NCBI RefSeq assembly: GCF_030695125.1
Contig: NZ_JAUYTP010000045.1
Coordinates: 1-64,000, forward strand
Direction: 5' to 3'
From: Allobosea sp.
Lineage (GTDB): Bacteria; Pseudomonadota; Alphaproteobacteria; Rhizobiales; Beijerinckiaceae
DNA length: 64,000 nucleotides
Positions 16,263-25,882 of the stretch are shown here, in pieces. A model generated the notes under the pieces. That model was not told the origin of the DNA. It saw only the letters and a list, made by a program, of their open reading frames with translations, and did not search any database. The position numbers and the translations under genes are program-made. Positions within the stretch are counted from its first letter, which is position 1. Each line of letters starts with the position of its first letter.

Positions 16263-19200
16263 ATGTTCAACCTCCTCGTCTCGGCCAGCCTGCGAAACCG
16301 GCTCTTCGTCATCGCCGCCGCGCTCGTGCTGATGGCCTATGGCAGCTATGTGCTGCCGCGCGTTCCCGTGGACGTCTTCCCCGATCTCAACCGCCCGACC
16401 GTCACGCTGATGACGGAAGCCGAGGGGCTTGCGCCGCAGGAGGTCGAGCAGCTCGTCACCTATCCGCTGGAAACGGCGATGAACGGCATGCCAGGCGTGC
16501 TGCGCGTGCGCTCCGTCTCGGGCGTCGGCCTCTCGATTACCTATGTCGAGTTCGACTGGGGCACAGACATCTACCGGTCGCGCCAGCTCGTCGCCGAGCG
16601 GCTGTCGCTGGTGCGCGAGCAGCTGCCGCGCGGCGTCAACCCACAGATGGGCCCGGTCTCCTCGATCATGGGCGAGATCATGCTGGTCGCGGTGACGGCC
16701 GACCGCGCCTCCCCGATGGAGGTCCGCGAGATCGCCGACTTCATCATCCGGCCGCAGATCCTGAACATCGCCGGCGTCTCGCAGGTCATCCCGATGGGGG
16801 GCGAGGTCCGCCAGTACCGGATCACGCCCGACATCGCCGCCATGCAGGCGCTCGATGTCTCGCCCGAACAGATCGAGGCGGCGGTCACCCGCTTCGGCAC
16901 CAACACCGGCGGCGGCTTCATCGACCAGCAGGGGCGCGAATACCTGATCCGCAATGTCGGGCTGACGCAGCGGCTGGAGGACCTGCGCAACACCGTCGTG
17001 CTGCAGCGACAGGGGCAGCCGATCCTGCTGCATCAGGTCGCGGGCGTCGACTTCGCGGCCCGGGTCAAGCGTGGCGACGCCGGCTACCAGGGCCGGCCGG
17101 CAGTGATCATCGGCATTCAGAAGCAGCCCGAAGCCGACACCGTGGCGCTGACCCGCCAGGTCGAGACGGCACTGGCCGAGATCCAGAAGACCTTGCCCGC
17201 CGGCATCTCCGCGACGAATGTCCAGTTCCGGCAGGCGAGCTTCATCGAGACCTCGATCGCCAATGTCGAGCGCGTGCTGCTGGAGGCGGCCGGCGTCGTC
17301 GCCGTCATCCTGCTGCTCTTCCTGATGAACATCCGCGCGACCCTGATCTCGCTGACGGCGATCCCGGTCTCGATCCTGACGACGGTGCTGGTCTTCCAGG
17401 CCTTCGGCCTGACCATCAACACCATGACGCTCGGCGGGCTCGCCATCGCGATCGGCGAACTGGTCGACGATGCCGTCGTGGATGTGGAGAACATCCTGCG
17501 GCGGCTGAAGCAGAACCGGGAGAGCGCCGCGCCCAGGCCCTTGCTGGCGGTCATCGCGGCCGCCTCGCAGGAGGTCCGGTCGGGCATCGTCTACGCCACC
17601 GCGATCATCATCCTCGTCTTCATCCCGCTCTTTGCGCTGTCGGGCATCGAGGGGCGGCTCTTCGCGCCGCTCGGCATCGCCTACATCGTCTCGATCCTGG
17701 CCTCGCTGATCGTCTCGATCACGCTGACCCCGGTGATGGCCTATTACCTGTTGTCGCGCGCTCCCAGCGGCCATGAGCGCGACTCCTTCGTCGTGCGCCA
17801 TCTCAAGCGGGGCAATGCGGCGCTGCTGCGCTTCGCCTTCGAGACCCGCGCGCTGCTCGTCACCGTCGTCGGCATCGGCGTGGCGCTGGCCGTCTATGGC
17901 GCGACGCTCTTGCCGCGGACCTTCCTGCCGCCCTTCAACGAGGGCACGCTGGTGGTCTCGCTGCAATACAACCCGGGCATCTCGCTGGCCGAAAGCCACC
18001 GCCTCGGGCTGCTCGCCGAACAGCTCGTCCTCAGGGTCCCCGAGGTGAAGTCGATCGGCCGCCGTACGGGCCGCGCCGAGCTCGACGAGCACGCCGAGGG
18101 CGTCCATTCCTCGGAGGTCGACATCGATCTCCACCGTTCGGACAGGCCCAAGGAAGCGGTCCACGCCGATATCCGCACGGCGCTGAGCGTGCTGCCGGTC
18201 TCGGTCAATATCGGCCAGCCGATCAGCCACCGGCTCGACCACATGCTCTCGGGCGTGCGCGCCCAGATCGCGCTCAAGGTCTATGGCGAGGACCTCGACA
18301 CGATCCGCAGCCTCGCCGAGACGCTGCGCGAGCGGCTCGCCTCCGTGCCCGGCCTCGTCGATCTCCAGATCGAGCGGCAAGTCCGCATCCCGCAGCTGCG
18401 CATCGACGTCGACCATGACAAGGCGGCGCTCTACGGGCTGACGCCGGCCAGCGTCACCCAGGCGCTGGAGACGCTCTCCAACGGCCGCACCGTGTCGCAG
18501 ATCGTCGACGGCAACCGCCGCTACGACGTCGTGCTGCGGCTCTCCGACCAGGACCGCTCGACAACCGGGCTCGAGGATCTGCTGATCGCGACGCCCGGCG
18601 GCCACCTGCCCTTGCGCCTGATCGCCTCGGTCTCCGAGACCGACGGTCCCAACCAGATCCAGCGCGAGAACGGCCAGCGCCGCATCGCGGTCTACGGCAA
18701 TGGTGACGGCCAGCGCGACATGGCGGCGATCATCGCCGACATCCGCGGGGTCGTCGCGCAGACGCCGCTGCCGCAGGGCTATGTCACCCGCATGGAGGGC
18801 ACCTTCCAGGCGCAGGAGGAGGCGACGCTGCGGATCGGGCTGCTCAGCCTGGTGTCGCTGGCGCTGATCTTCGTGGTGCTGTTCACCCGCTACCAGTCGG
18901 CGGTGCTGGCGCTGATCATCATGGGCAACATCCCGCTCGCGCTGATCGGCAGCGTCGTGGCGCTGCACCTCGCGGGGCAGCCGCTCTCGGTCGCCTCGAT
19001 GGTCGGCTTCATCACGCTCGCCGGCATCTCGGCCCGCAACGGCATCCTCAAGGTCTCGCACTACATCAACCTGACCCTCTACGAGGGCGAGCGCTTCGGG
19101 CGCGAGCTCGTCATCCGCGGCAGCCTGGAGCGGCTGACGCCCGTCCTGATGACGGCGCTCTCGGCGGGGCTCGCGCTGATCCCGCTGCTCTATGGTGCCG

Positions 19201-19388
19201 ACCAGCCCGGACGCGAGATCCTGCACCCGGTCGCGATCACGATCTTCGGCGGCCTGATCTCGGCGACGATCATCGACACGGTGCTGACGCCCGTCCTGTT
19301 CCTGACCTTCGGCCGCAAGCCGCTCGAGCGCATCGTCGCCAGCCGCATGGCGAGCGACGACGGCTCATCGCCCCAGGAAGCCTTCTGA
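16263..19388 (+). CDS. Heavy-metal RND efflux pump (CusA/CzcA family)
   Basis: A 1041-residue proton-driven trimeric exporter of the inner membrane. The N-terminus runs into helix 1 and [20 protein letters not shown], the usual HME-RND opening. Two large periplasmic loops and 12 membrane helices follow. Helix 4 reads [20 protein letters not shown], with the acidic proton-relay residues expected of metal RND pumps. The late segment [20 protein letters not shown] matches the helix-11 region. Length fits the family (about 1030-1050). Copper or silver is favoured by the CueR-like promoter and the DUF305 gene downstream. No TolC/CusC gene lies in this operon, so the outer-membrane channel must come from elsewhere. 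Confidence 0.9.
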   Translation: MFNLLVSASLRNRLFVIAAALVLMAYGSYVLPRVPVDVFPDLNRPTVTLMTEAEGLAPQEVEQLVTYPLETAMNGMPGVLRVRSVSGVGLSITYVEFDWGTDIYRSRQLVAERLSLVREQLPRGVNPQMGPVSSIMGEIMLVAVTADRASPMEVREIADFIIRPQILNIAGVSQVIPMGGEVRQYRITPDIAAMQALDVSPEQIEAAVTRFGTNTGGGFIDQQGREYLIRNVGLTQRLEDLRNTVVLQRQGQPILLHQVAGVDFAARVKRGDAGYQGRPAVIIGIQKQPEADTVALTRQVETALAEIQKTLPAGISATNVQFRQASFIETSIANVERVLLEAAGVVAVILLLFLMNIRATLISLTAIPVSILTTVLVFQAFGLTINTMTLGGLAIAIGELVDDAVVDVENILRRLKQNRESAAPRPLLAVIAAASQEVRSGIVYATAIIILVFIPLFALSGIEGRLFAPLGIAYIVSILASLIVSITLTPVMAYYLLSRAPSGHERDSFVVRHLKRGNAALLRFAFETRALLVTVVGIGVALAVYGATLLPRTFLPPFNEGTLVVSLQYNPGISLAESHRLGLLAEQLVLRVPEVKSIGRRTGRAELDEHAEGVHSSEVDIDLHRSDRPKEAVHADIRTALSVLPVSVNIGQPISHRLDHMLSGVRAQIALKVYGEDLDTIRSLAETLRERLASVPGLVDLQIERQVRIPQLRIDVDHDKAALYGLTPASVTQALETLSNGRTVSQIVDGNRRYDVVLRLSDQDRSTTGLEDLLIATPGGHLPLRLIASVSETDGPNQIQRENGQRRIAVYGNGDGQRDMAAIIADIRGVVAQTPLPQGYVTRMEGTFQAQEEATLRIGLLSLVSLALIFVVLFTRYQSAVLALIIMGNIPLALIGSVVALHLAGQPLSVASMVGFITLAGISARNGILKVSHYINLTLYEGERFGRELVIRGSLERLTPVLMTALSAGLALIPLLYGADQPGREILHPVAITIFGGLISATIIDTVLTPVLFLTFGRKPLERIVASRMASDDGSSPQEAF

Positions 19389-19408
19389 ACCGTCCAAGGA
19401 GACCAGCC

Positions 19409-19783
19409 ATGCTCAACAGGATCACCGCCATCGCCTTTCTCGGCCTCGTCTCGAGCGCCTCGGCCCATGAACTGTCGAAAGGCCCCAATGGCGGCCCGCT
19501 CGTCGATGTCGCCGGGCGCCATGTCGAGATGGTCGCGAAGGGAACCGAGCTCGTCCTCTACCTGACGGACGCCGTCGACAAGCCCCTGGCCTCGGCGGGC
19601 ACGAAGGCGGCGCGCGCCATCGTCCAGGACGCTGGCAAGACCGCGACGGTGACGCTCAGCGCCGTCGAGCCCAACAAGCTGGTCGGGACGCTCGCCCAAC
19701 CGCTGGGGACGGGCGCGCGCATCGTCATCTCCGCCACGCTCGCCGACGGCCACGCGCTGCAGGCCCGTTTCACCAACAACTGA
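19409..19783 (+). CDS. Small periplasmic protein resembling the adaptor N-terminal domain
   Basis: A 124-residue exported protein with a signal peptide (MLNRITAIAFLGLVSSASA), then HELSKGPNGGPLVDVAGRHV and a beta-rich body. The order resembles the domain after the first HEGHDHG motif of the operon's adaptor: a His next to the cleavage site, then GTELVLYLTDAVDKPLASAG. The two may be paralogous metal-binding modules. It is 20 nt after the pump gene with a good AAGGAGA site. A role as metal chaperone to the efflux complex is inferred; no named family is assigned. Confidence 0.65.
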   Translation: MLNRITAIAFLGLVSSASAHELSKGPNGGPLVDVAGRHVEMVAKGTELVLYLTDAVDKPLASAGTKAARAIVQDAGKTATVTLSAVEPNKLVGTLAQPLGTGARIVISATLADGHALQARFTNN

Positions 19784-19805
19784 CCCCCGAAGAAGGACAC
19801 GACCC

Positions 19806-20291
19806 ATGACCCGTTCAACACCCATCACACGTTCGATCCCGACCGCGCTGATCCTCCTCGCCCTTGCCGCTCCCGCTGTCGCGCAATCCTCCCACCAGGG
19901 GCATGGCGGGCACGGCGCCGCTCCCAAGCCCGGCGCCGCTGCGCCGATGGGTCAGATGGGCGCCGGCGCAGGCACGATGAGCATGGAGTCCATGCAGGCC
20001 ATGATGAAGACGATGATGCCGGCGCCCGGCGACGCGGCCTCGACGAAGGACTTCAAGAGCGCCGACATGACAATGATGCACGACATGGCCGTGCCCTACA
20101 CCGGCAATGCCGACATCGACTTCCGCACCAAGATGATCCCGCATCATCAAGGCGCGATCGACATGGCAAAAGTCGCGCTGGCTCACGCCAAGGACGAGAC
20201 GACGAAGACGCTCGCCGCGCAGATCATCAAGGACCAGGAGCGCGAGATCGCCGAGATGCGCGAATGGCTGCGCAAGAACGCGCCGAAGTAA
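19806..20291 (+). CDS. DUF305 periplasmic protein (CopM-like, copper binding)
   Basis: A 161-residue exported protein with a signal peptide (about residues 1-27), a HQGHGGHG segment and then a Met-rich linker (MGQMGAGAGTMSMESMQAMM). The DUF305 helical domain follows with MTMMHDMAVPYTGNADIDF, MIPHHQGAIDMAKVAL and a C-terminal DQEREIAEMREWL. The paired His/Met motifs are those that bind copper in CopM-type relatives. It is last in the metal-efflux operon, 22 nt after the previous gene. It supports copper as the operon's substrate. Confidence 0.85.
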   Translation: MTRSTPITRSIPTALILLALAAPAVAQSSHQGHGGHGAAPKPGAAAPMGQMGAGAGTMSMESMQAMMKTMMPAPGDAASTKDFKSADMTMMHDMAVPYTGNADIDFRTKMIPHHQGAIDMAKVALAHAKDETTKTLAAQIIKDQEREIAEMREWLRKNAPK

Positions 20292-20524
20292 CGCGGCGGA
20301 GGCGGGGCGGGCTTCTGGTCAGCCCCGCAGCCCCTGGCCTGAGGCGAGCGTCGATGCGGAGCCTGTGGCTCGCGCGATGCGGTTTCATCGTACCGTCATC
20401 GAAACCATCGACACAGTCATGATCGCCCGCCGTGACCCTGCGGCCGAGGATCCCGGGCGCCCCTCGCCTGGCCAGCGGCCGAAAGCCGATCTCCCCGCCA
20501 AAGCCAGCTCGAAGGCCCCCTTCC

Positions 20525-21424
20525 ATGACTGCTGATCTAGACCGCATCAAAGCCGAGATCGCCGACAGCTTCGATGAAGAACTGGAGATGCAGCTCGAGG
20601 AGGACCGGCTCGATGACCTGGTTGCCGAGGGCATCGGCCCGGCCGGATCGACGGTGGACCGCAAGGTCTATTTCCGCGAGCTGTTCCGGCTGCAGCACGA
20701 GCTCGTGCGCCTGCAGGACTGGATCCAGTACAAGAAGCTCAAGGTCGTCGTGCTCTTCGAGGGGCGCGACTCCGCCGGCAAGGGCGGTGCGATCAAGCGC
20801 GTGACGCAGCGCCTCAATCCGCGGGTCTGCCGCGTCGTGGCGCTGCCGGCGCCGACCGAGCGCGAGAAGCATCAGTGGTATTTCCAGCGCTATGTCCCGC
20901 ATCTGCCGACCGCCGGCGAAATGGTCCTGTTTGACCGCAGCTGGTACAATCGCGCGGGCGTCGAGCGCGTCATGGGCTTCTGCTCGCCCGCCGAGCTCGA
21001 GGAGTTCTTCCGCTCTGTGCCCGAGTTCGAGCACATGCTGGTGCGCTCCGGCGTCATCCTGATCAAGTACTGGTTCTCGATCACCGACGAGGAGCAGGAG
21101 TTCCGCTTCCAGATGCGGATCGCCGATCCGCTCAAGCAGTGGAAGCTCTCGCCCATGGACATGGAAAGCCGCGTCCACTGGGAGGACTACACCCGCGCCA
21201 AGGAGGAGATGTTCGACCGCACCCACACCGAATATGCGCCGTGGTGGGTGGTCCAGGCCGTCGACAAGAAGAAGGCGCGGCTGAACTGCATCGCCCATCT
21301 GCTCAGCCAGATCCCCTATGAGGACGTGCCCAAGCAGGACATCACCCTGCCGGCGCGCGTGCGCCACCCCGATTATCAGCGCCAGGCCGTCCCGCCCGAG
21401 CTGCACGTCCCCGACCGGTATTGA
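20525..21424 (+). CDS. ppk2: Polyphosphate kinase 2
   Basis: A 299-residue PPK2-family enzyme that transfers phosphate between polyphosphate and nucleoside diphosphates. Motifs are Walker A FEGRDSAGKGGAIKR (about residues 79-93), the lid region REKHQWYFQRYVPHLP, and Walker B with LFDRSWYNRAGVERVMGF. The conserved IADPLKQWKLSPMD and WEDYTRAKEEMF stretches are also present. ATG 20525 is chosen because the family N-terminus begins close by; an upstream in-frame start would add a Pro/Arg-rich tail. Length is that of single-domain class I PPK2. It stands alone, with about 170 bp to cydA. Confidence 0.9.
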   Translation: MTADLDRIKAEIADSFDEELEMQLEEDRLDDLVAEGIGPAGSTVDRKVYFRELFRLQHELVRLQDWIQYKKLKVVVLFEGRDSAGKGGAIKRVTQRLNPRVCRVVALPAPTEREKHQWYFQRYVPHLPTAGEMVLFDRSWYNRAGVERVMGFCSPAELEEFFRSVPEFEHMLVRSGVILIKYWFSITDEEQEFRFQMRIADPLKQWKLSPMDMESRVHWEDYTRAKEEMFDRTHTEYAPWWVVQAVDKKKARLNCIAHLLSQIPYEDVPKQDITLPARVRHPDYQRQAVPPELHVPDRY

Positions 21425-21597
21425 GGGGAGCTGAAGGGCCGGTTGCCTGCGGCGGGCGGCTCATCGCCATGACAGCGGCGCGGGCCGCCGCGGGGGGCGC
21501 CGCGCCCCTGCGACATCAAGGCTTTGTGATGAAAATTGCTTTGTCGGAGGATCGTTCTATCACTCAGGCGCCCTAGCGGATTTTGAAAGAGGCGAAC

Positions 21598-23013
21598 ATG
21601 TTCGGTCTCGAAGCCCTGATGCTGGCGCGCATCCAGTTCGCGTTCACCGTCAGCTTCCACATCATCTTCCCGGCGTTCTCGATCGGCCTGGCGAGCTATC
21701 TCGCCGTCCTCAACGGCCTCTGGCTGTGGACCGGACGGTCAGTCTTTCTCGACCTGTTCAACTACTGGAAGAAGATCTTCGCCGTCGCCTTCGGCATGGG
21801 CGTCGTCTCCGGCATCGTCATGAGCTACCAGTTCGGCACGAACTGGAGCGTGTTCTCCGACAAGGTCGGCCCGGTGATCGGGCCGCTGATGGGCTATGAG
21901 GTGCTCTCGGCCTTCTTCCTCGAGGCGGGCTTCCTGGGCGTGATGCTGTTTGGCCTGTCGCGTGTCGGCCCGCGCCTGCATTTCGCCGCAACGCTGATGG
22001 TCGCGCTCGGCACCTTCATGTCGGCGTTCTGGATCCTGTCGGTGAACAGCTGGATGCAGACGCCCGCCGGCTACGCCATCAACGAGGTCGGCCAGTTCGT
22101 CGCCACCGACTGGTGGGCGGTCGTCTTCAACCCGTCCTTCCCCTACCGGCTCGTCCATATGCTGCTGGCCGCCTATCTGACGACCGCCTTCGTCGTTGGC
22201 GCGGTGGGGGCGCTGCATGTTCTGCGCGATCGCGGCAATGAAGGCGCGCGCATCATGTTCTCGATGGCGATGTGGATGGCGGCGATCGTCGCACCGATCC
22301 AGATTTTTGCCGGCGACCTCCACGGCCTCAACACGCTCGAGCACCAGCCCGCCAAGGTCATGGCGATGGAGGGGCACTACCAGAGCCATCCGGACGGCGC
22401 GCCGCTGATCCTGTTCGGCATCCCCAACAGCGCCGAGAAGCGCATCGACTATGCGATCCAGATCCCCAAGCTCTCATCGCTGATCCTCAAGCACGACCTC
22501 AATGCGCCGCTGGCCGGGCTCGACACGATCCCCGAGCATCTGCAGCCGCCGGTGGGCGTGGTCTTCTGGAGCTTCCGCGTCATGGTCGGCATCGGCTTCG
22601 CCATGCTGGGCATCGGCGCCCTCAGCCTCTATCTGCGCTGGCGTCGCCAGCTCTACGATGCCAGGCCGTTCCTGCGGGCAGCAATCCTGATGGGGCCGGC
22701 CGGCTTCGTCGCGGTGCTGGCCGGCTGGATCACCACCGAGGTCGGCCGTCAGCCCTATACGGTCTACGGCCTGCTGACGACGGCGCAATCGGTCTCGCCG
22801 ATCGACGCCGCGGCCGTCGGCGCCTCGCTCGTCGCCTTCATCGTGGTCTATTTCGCCCTGTTCGGCGCCGGCACCTTCTACATCCTGCGCCTGATGAACC
22901 ACCCGCCGCATGTCGCCGAAAGCGGGCTTGCGCCCGACGAGCCGGTGCGCGCCGGCGGCATCATGCCCGGCCCCGTGATGGACGCCAAAGGCGCCCTTCC
23001 GGTCGCCCCTTGA
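21598..23013 (+). CDS. cydA: Cytochrome bd-type quinol oxidase subunit I (cyanide-insensitive type)
   Basis: A 471-residue subunit that oxidises quinol and holds the hemes of the bd oxidase. The N-terminus LARIQFAFTVSFHIIFPAFS carries the heme ligand His near residue 19. GYEVLSAFFLEAGFLGVMLF has the conserved Glu pair, and RLVHMLLAAYLTTAFVVG the His near residue 186. Near the C-terminus is the GWITTEVGRQPYTVYG motif. The Q-loop is short, which places it with the CIO subfamily rather than E. coli CydA. ATG 21598 follows GAAAGAGG. It forms an operon with cydB (13-nt gap) and a DUF2474 peptide. The enzyme supports respiration at low oxygen, the regime where phototrophy is expressed. Confidence 0.92.
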   Translation: MFGLEALMLARIQFAFTVSFHIIFPAFSIGLASYLAVLNGLWLWTGRSVFLDLFNYWKKIFAVAFGMGVVSGIVMSYQFGTNWSVFSDKVGPVIGPLMGYEVLSAFFLEAGFLGVMLFGLSRVGPRLHFAATLMVALGTFMSAFWILSVNSWMQTPAGYAINEVGQFVATDWWAVVFNPSFPYRLVHMLLAAYLTTAFVVGAVGALHVLRDRGNEGARIMFSMAMWMAAIVAPIQIFAGDLHGLNTLEHQPAKVMAMEGHYQSHPDGAPLILFGIPNSAEKRIDYAIQIPKLSSLILKHDLNAPLAGLDTIPEHLQPPVGVVFWSFRVMVGIGFAMLGIGALSLYLRWRRQLYDARPFLRAAILMGPAGFVAVLAGWITTEVGRQPYTVYGLLTTAQSVSPIDAAAVGASLVAFIVVYFALFGAGTFYILRLMNHPPHVAESGLAPDEPVRAGGIMPGPVMDAKGALPVAP

Positions 23014-23026
23014 AGGAGCCGATGCC

Positions 23027-24031
23027 ATGATGCTCGATCTCCCCTTCATCTGGGCGGCGCTGATCGCCTTCGCCGTCCTGGCCTATGTCGTGCTCGACGG
23101 CTTTGACCTCGGCGTCGGCATCCTGTTTCCGCTGATCCCCGGCGAGGCCCATCGCGACGAGATGATGAATTCGGTTGCGCCGGTCTGGGACGGCAACGAG
23201 ACCTGGCTGGTGCTCGGCGGCGGCGGACTGCTCGCCGTCTTCCCGCTCGCCTATGCGATCATCCTGCCGGCACTTTATGTGCCGCTGACCGTCATGCTGC
23301 TCGGCCTGATCTTCCGGGGCGTCGCCTTCGAGTTCCGCTGGAAGACGAAGCGCGGCCAGTTTCTCTGGGACTGGTCCTTCGCCTTCGGCTCGATCGTCGC
23401 CGCCTTCGCTCAAGGGGTCGCGCTTGGCGCGCTCGTGCAGGGTATCCCGGTCGTCGGGCGCGCCTATGCCGGCGGCTGGTGGGACTGGCTGACGCCGTTC
23501 AGCCTCGTCACCGGCGTCGCGCTGGTCATCGGCTATGCGCTGCTGGGCGCGACCTGGCTGATCCTCAAGACCGAAAACCACGTCCAGCACCGGGCCTATG
23601 CCATCGCGCGCTGGGTCGCGCCCGCGACGCTGCTGCTGATCGGCTTGGTCAGCGCCTGGACGCCGATGCTCAGCGCGAACTACCTCGAGCGCTGGCTGGT
23701 CTGGCCGCAGATCCTGCTCGTCGGCCCGGTGCCGCTGGCGGTGATGGCGCTCGGCTTCGTGCTCTGGCGGGGCTTGACCCGGCGACGCGAACTCAGCCCC
23801 TTCCTGGCGGCGCAGGGGCTGTTCGTTCTGTGCTTCATCGGACTCGGCATCAGCTTCTACCCGCATATCGTGCCTAACAGCGTCACGATCTGGCAGGCGG
23901 CCGCGCCGGACAACTCGCTGTCCTTCCTGCTGGTCGGCGCCGTCGTCCTGATCCCGCTGATCCTGGCCTACACCGCCTATTCCTATTGGGTTTTCCGCGG
24001 CAAGGTGAACGCGGTCGGGGGCTATCACTGA
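23027..24031 (+). CDS. cydB: Cytochrome bd-type quinol oxidase subunit II
   Basis: A 334-residue membrane partner of CydA. The opening LPFIWAALIAFAVLAYVVLD leads into GFDLGVGILFPL, and a conserved block SVAPVWDGNETWLVLGGGGL follows, typical of CydB. Eight to nine hydrophobic helices are visible, including GLIFRGVAFEFRWK. Two adjacent ATG codons (23027, 23030) follow an AGGAG site. Its stop shares one base with the start of the small DUF2474 gene, so all three are one translational unit. Confidence 0.92.
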   Translation: MMLDLPFIWAALIAFAVLAYVVLDGFDLGVGILFPLIPGEAHRDEMMNSVAPVWDGNETWLVLGGGGLLAVFPLAYAIILPALYVPLTVMLLGLIFRGVAFEFRWKTKRGQFLWDWSFAFGSIVAAFAQGVALGALVQGIPVVGRAYAGGWWDWLTPFSLVTGVALVIGYALLGATWLILKTENHVQHRAYAIARWVAPATLLLIGLVSAWTPMLSANYLERWLVWPQILLVGPVPLAVMALGFVLWRGLTRRRELSPFLAAQGLFVLCFIGLGISFYPHIVPNSVTIWQAAAPDNSLSFLLVGAVVLIPLILAYTAYSYWVFRGKVNAVGGYH

Positions 24032-24168
24032 TGGCCGCCGGCCGCCGGGACACCGCCGACAAGCCCGGGACGCTCGCGCGCCTGGGCTGGTTCGTTGCCT
24101 ATTGGGCCGCCGGCGTCCTCAGCCTGACCGTGGTCGGCCTCGCCATCCGCTGGGCGCTGAACATCTGA
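24031..24168 (+). CDS. DUF2474-family small subunit of the bd oxidase
   Basis: A 45-residue single-helix peptide whose ATG overlaps the cydB stop (TGATG). A charged N-terminus (MAAGRRDTADKPGTLARLGW) is followed by one membrane helix rich in Ala, Gly and Leu, ending RWALNI. DUF2474 peptides accompany CIO-type bd oxidases in the way CydX accompanies the E. coli enzyme. They probably stabilise the heme-bearing subunit. Confidence 0.8.
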   Translation: MAAGRRDTADKPGTLARLGWFVAYWAAGVLSLTVVGLAIRWALNI

Positions 24169-24188
24169 CGGGCACGCAGATCCAGGCG

Positions 24189-24210
24189 ATGCGGGCATCG
24201 ATGCCCGCAT
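24189..24210. repeat. Perfect 22-bp palindrome between the cyd operon and tspO
   Basis: The left half ATGCGGGCATC is the exact reverse complement of the right half GATGCCCGCAT. It lies 20 nt after the DUF2474 stop and about 120 nt before tspO. No T-run follows on either strand, so it is either a U-less terminator hairpin or a dimer-binding operator. Confidence 0.6.
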
Positions 24211-24331
24211 GCTGCTGACGCTCGCCAAAACGAACAGCATGACCGGCGGCCATGTTTCGACAGCACCCCGCACCGCAGATGTGCTAGCCTGACCACCTGT
24301 CCCTGACGCGAACAAGCGGGCTCTGCACTTC

Positions 24332-24826
24332 ATGACGTTGACCGATGGCTTGGGATTGGCGGGGTTCGTGGTGGCCTGCGTGGTGGCGGCGAGTTCGGGG
24401 GCGATCTTCAAGCCCGGCGCCTGGTATGAAGGCCTGGCCAAGCCCTGGTGGCGGCCACCGAACTGGCTCTTTCCGCCGGCCTGGACGCTGCTTTACTGCA
24501 TGATCGCGGCATCGGGCTGGCTGGTCTGGCGCAAGGCCGGCTTTGCCGGCGCGGGGCTGGCGCTCACGGTCTACGGGCTCCAGCTCGTCTTGAACGCGAT
24601 GTGGTCGGGGATGTTCTTCGGCCTGCGCCGGATGGACCTCGCCTTCGTCAACGTGTCGGCGCTGTGGCTCTCGATCCTGGCGCTGGTCGTACTGTTTGCG
24701 CCGATCGATTCGCTCGCAGCCTGGCTGCTCGTCCCCTATCTCGTCTGGGTGAGCTTCGCGGCGTGCCTGAACTTCACGGTCTGGCGGATGAACCCCGACG
24801 CATCGCCCCGGAACCGCCCCGCCTAG
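24332..24826 (+). CDS. tspO: TspO/MBR tryptophan-rich sensory protein
   Basis: A 164-residue five-helix membrane protein. The family core is clear: GLAKPWWRPPNWLFPPAWTL, an SGWLVWRKAG turn, LVLNAMWSGMFFGLRRMDLA, and PYLVWVSFAACLNFTVWRMN at the end. TspO binds porphyrins and, in Rhodobacter, acts as an oxygen-linked modulator of photosynthesis gene expression and tetrapyrrole efflux. Here it marks the edge of the PGC. It ends tail to tail with hemC and the two stop codons overlap by 4 bp. A shared link to porphyrin supply is plausible. Confidence 0.9.
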   Translation: MTLTDGLGLAGFVVACVVAASSGAIFKPGAWYEGLAKPWWRPPNWLFPPAWTLLYCMIAASGWLVWRKAGFAGAGLALTVYGLQLVLNAMWSGMFFGLRRMDLAFVNVSALWLSILALVVLFAPIDSLAAWLLVPYLVWVSFAACLNFTVWRMNPDASPRNRPA

Positions 24827-25767
24827 GCGCCGACATATTTGAAATGGGCGCCGACGCTGCGATAGGACGCCTCGAGCACATCGACGCCGCCGGCGAGCCG
24901 CAGCGCCTCGGCGGTGGCGAGGCCGAGTTCGACAGCCTCGCGGCCCGGCCGCTCATCGCTGGCGGTGATCCGCTTGCCGCCGTCGAATGAGGTGATCTGG
25001 GCGTGCAGGTACAGCCTGTCGCCCTGCCAGGTCGCGCTCGCGCCCACCGGAAGGCTGCAGCCGGCGCCCAGCGCATGCAGCATCGCCCGCTCGCAATCGA
25101 CCTCGGCGCGCGTCCTGGGATGCTCGATGTCTTTCAGCATCGCCAGGATCGTCGGGTTGTCGTCGCGCGCCTGCACGCCGAGCGCGCCTTGCCCGATCGC
25201 ATAGGGGAACAGCACGGGATCGAGCAGTTCCGAGGTCGCGCCTTCGAGGCCGAGCCGCTGCAGGCCGGCCTGCGCCAGGATCACCGCGTCGAGCCCGTCA
25301 TCGCCGTTGATCTTGGCCAGACGCGGCCCGACATTGCCGCGGATCGGCACGACCTCGACATCCGGCCGAAGGCTCAGGATCTGCGAGCGCCGGCGCAGCG
25401 AGCCGGTGCCGACGCGCGCGCCCTGGCGCAGATCCGCCAGCGTCGCGCCGCAGAGCACGTCGCGGGGGTCGACGCGCTCGGGCACCGCCGCCAGCACCAG
25501 GCCCTCGCGCAGCGTCGTCGGCAGATCCTTCAGCGAATGCACGACGATATCGACCTCGCCCGAGGTCAGCTGGTCCTCATGCTCGGTCGAGAACACGCCG
25601 ATGATGCCGAACTGGTGGAACTCGGAAACCCGGTCCTTGTCCGCGATCGTCGCAATCGGATGCAGCGAGAACTCGGTGTCGGGATGCTTCGCCTTGATCA
25701 GCGAGGCGATGTAGTTCGTCTGCGCGATGGCGAGAGGGCTGCGGCGCGTACCGATTTTCAGAAGCAT
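24823..25767 (-). CDS. hemC: Hydroxymethylbilane synthase (porphobilinogen deaminase)
   Basis: A 314-residue cytoplasmic enzyme that joins four porphobilinogens into hydroxymethylbilane for heme and bacteriochlorophyll. Motifs are KIGTRRSPLAIAQTNYI at the start, the substrate-binding VHSLKDLPTT, GTGSLRRRSQI and RGNVGPRLAK. The dipyrromethane-attachment cysteine lies in LGAGCSLPVGASA. ATG 25767 starts directly at the family N-terminus. It is in the same direction as the hydrolase-bchG-bchH group, 115 bp behind it, and converges on tspO. hemC inside a PGC is uncommon and would couple tetrapyrrole supply to pigment genes. Confidence 0.93.
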   Translation of the reverse strand: MLLKIGTRRSPLAIAQTNYIASLIKAKHPDTEFSLHPIATIADKDRVSEFHQFGIIGVFSTEHEDQLTSGEVDIVVHSLKDLPTTLREGLVLAAVPERVDPRDVLCGATLADLRQGARVGTGSLRRRSQILSLRPDVEVVPIRGNVGPRLAKINGDDGLDAVILAQAGLQRLGLEGATSELLDPVLFPYAIGQGALGVQARDDNPTILAMLKDIEHPRTRAEVDCERAMLHALGAGCSLPVGASATWQGDRLYLHAQITSFDGGKRITASDERPGREAVELGLATAEALRLAGGVDVLEASYRSVGAHFKYVGA

Positions 25768-25882
25768 GGACGGATGACCTAGCCTTGGGCCTTTTGGGCG
25801 CACTCATTGACGAACGAAGTCTCTATCAGCCGAGCAAGTCGCCGAGGCAACGTCAACTGCTTTCCCATCGCAAGGCATGTAG

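Noticed and set aside
15747-19226. A very long reverse open frame (1159 codons) opposite the RND pump
   Set aside because: Its product is an Arg/Asp/His/Gln-rich shadow of a high-GC gene with no domains; the plus-strand pump is a clear family member.
24169-24331. FNR/FnrL-type box upstream of tspO or cydA
   Set aside because: I looked for TTGAC/TTGAT-N4-GTCAA/ATCAA in both upstream regions and found none.
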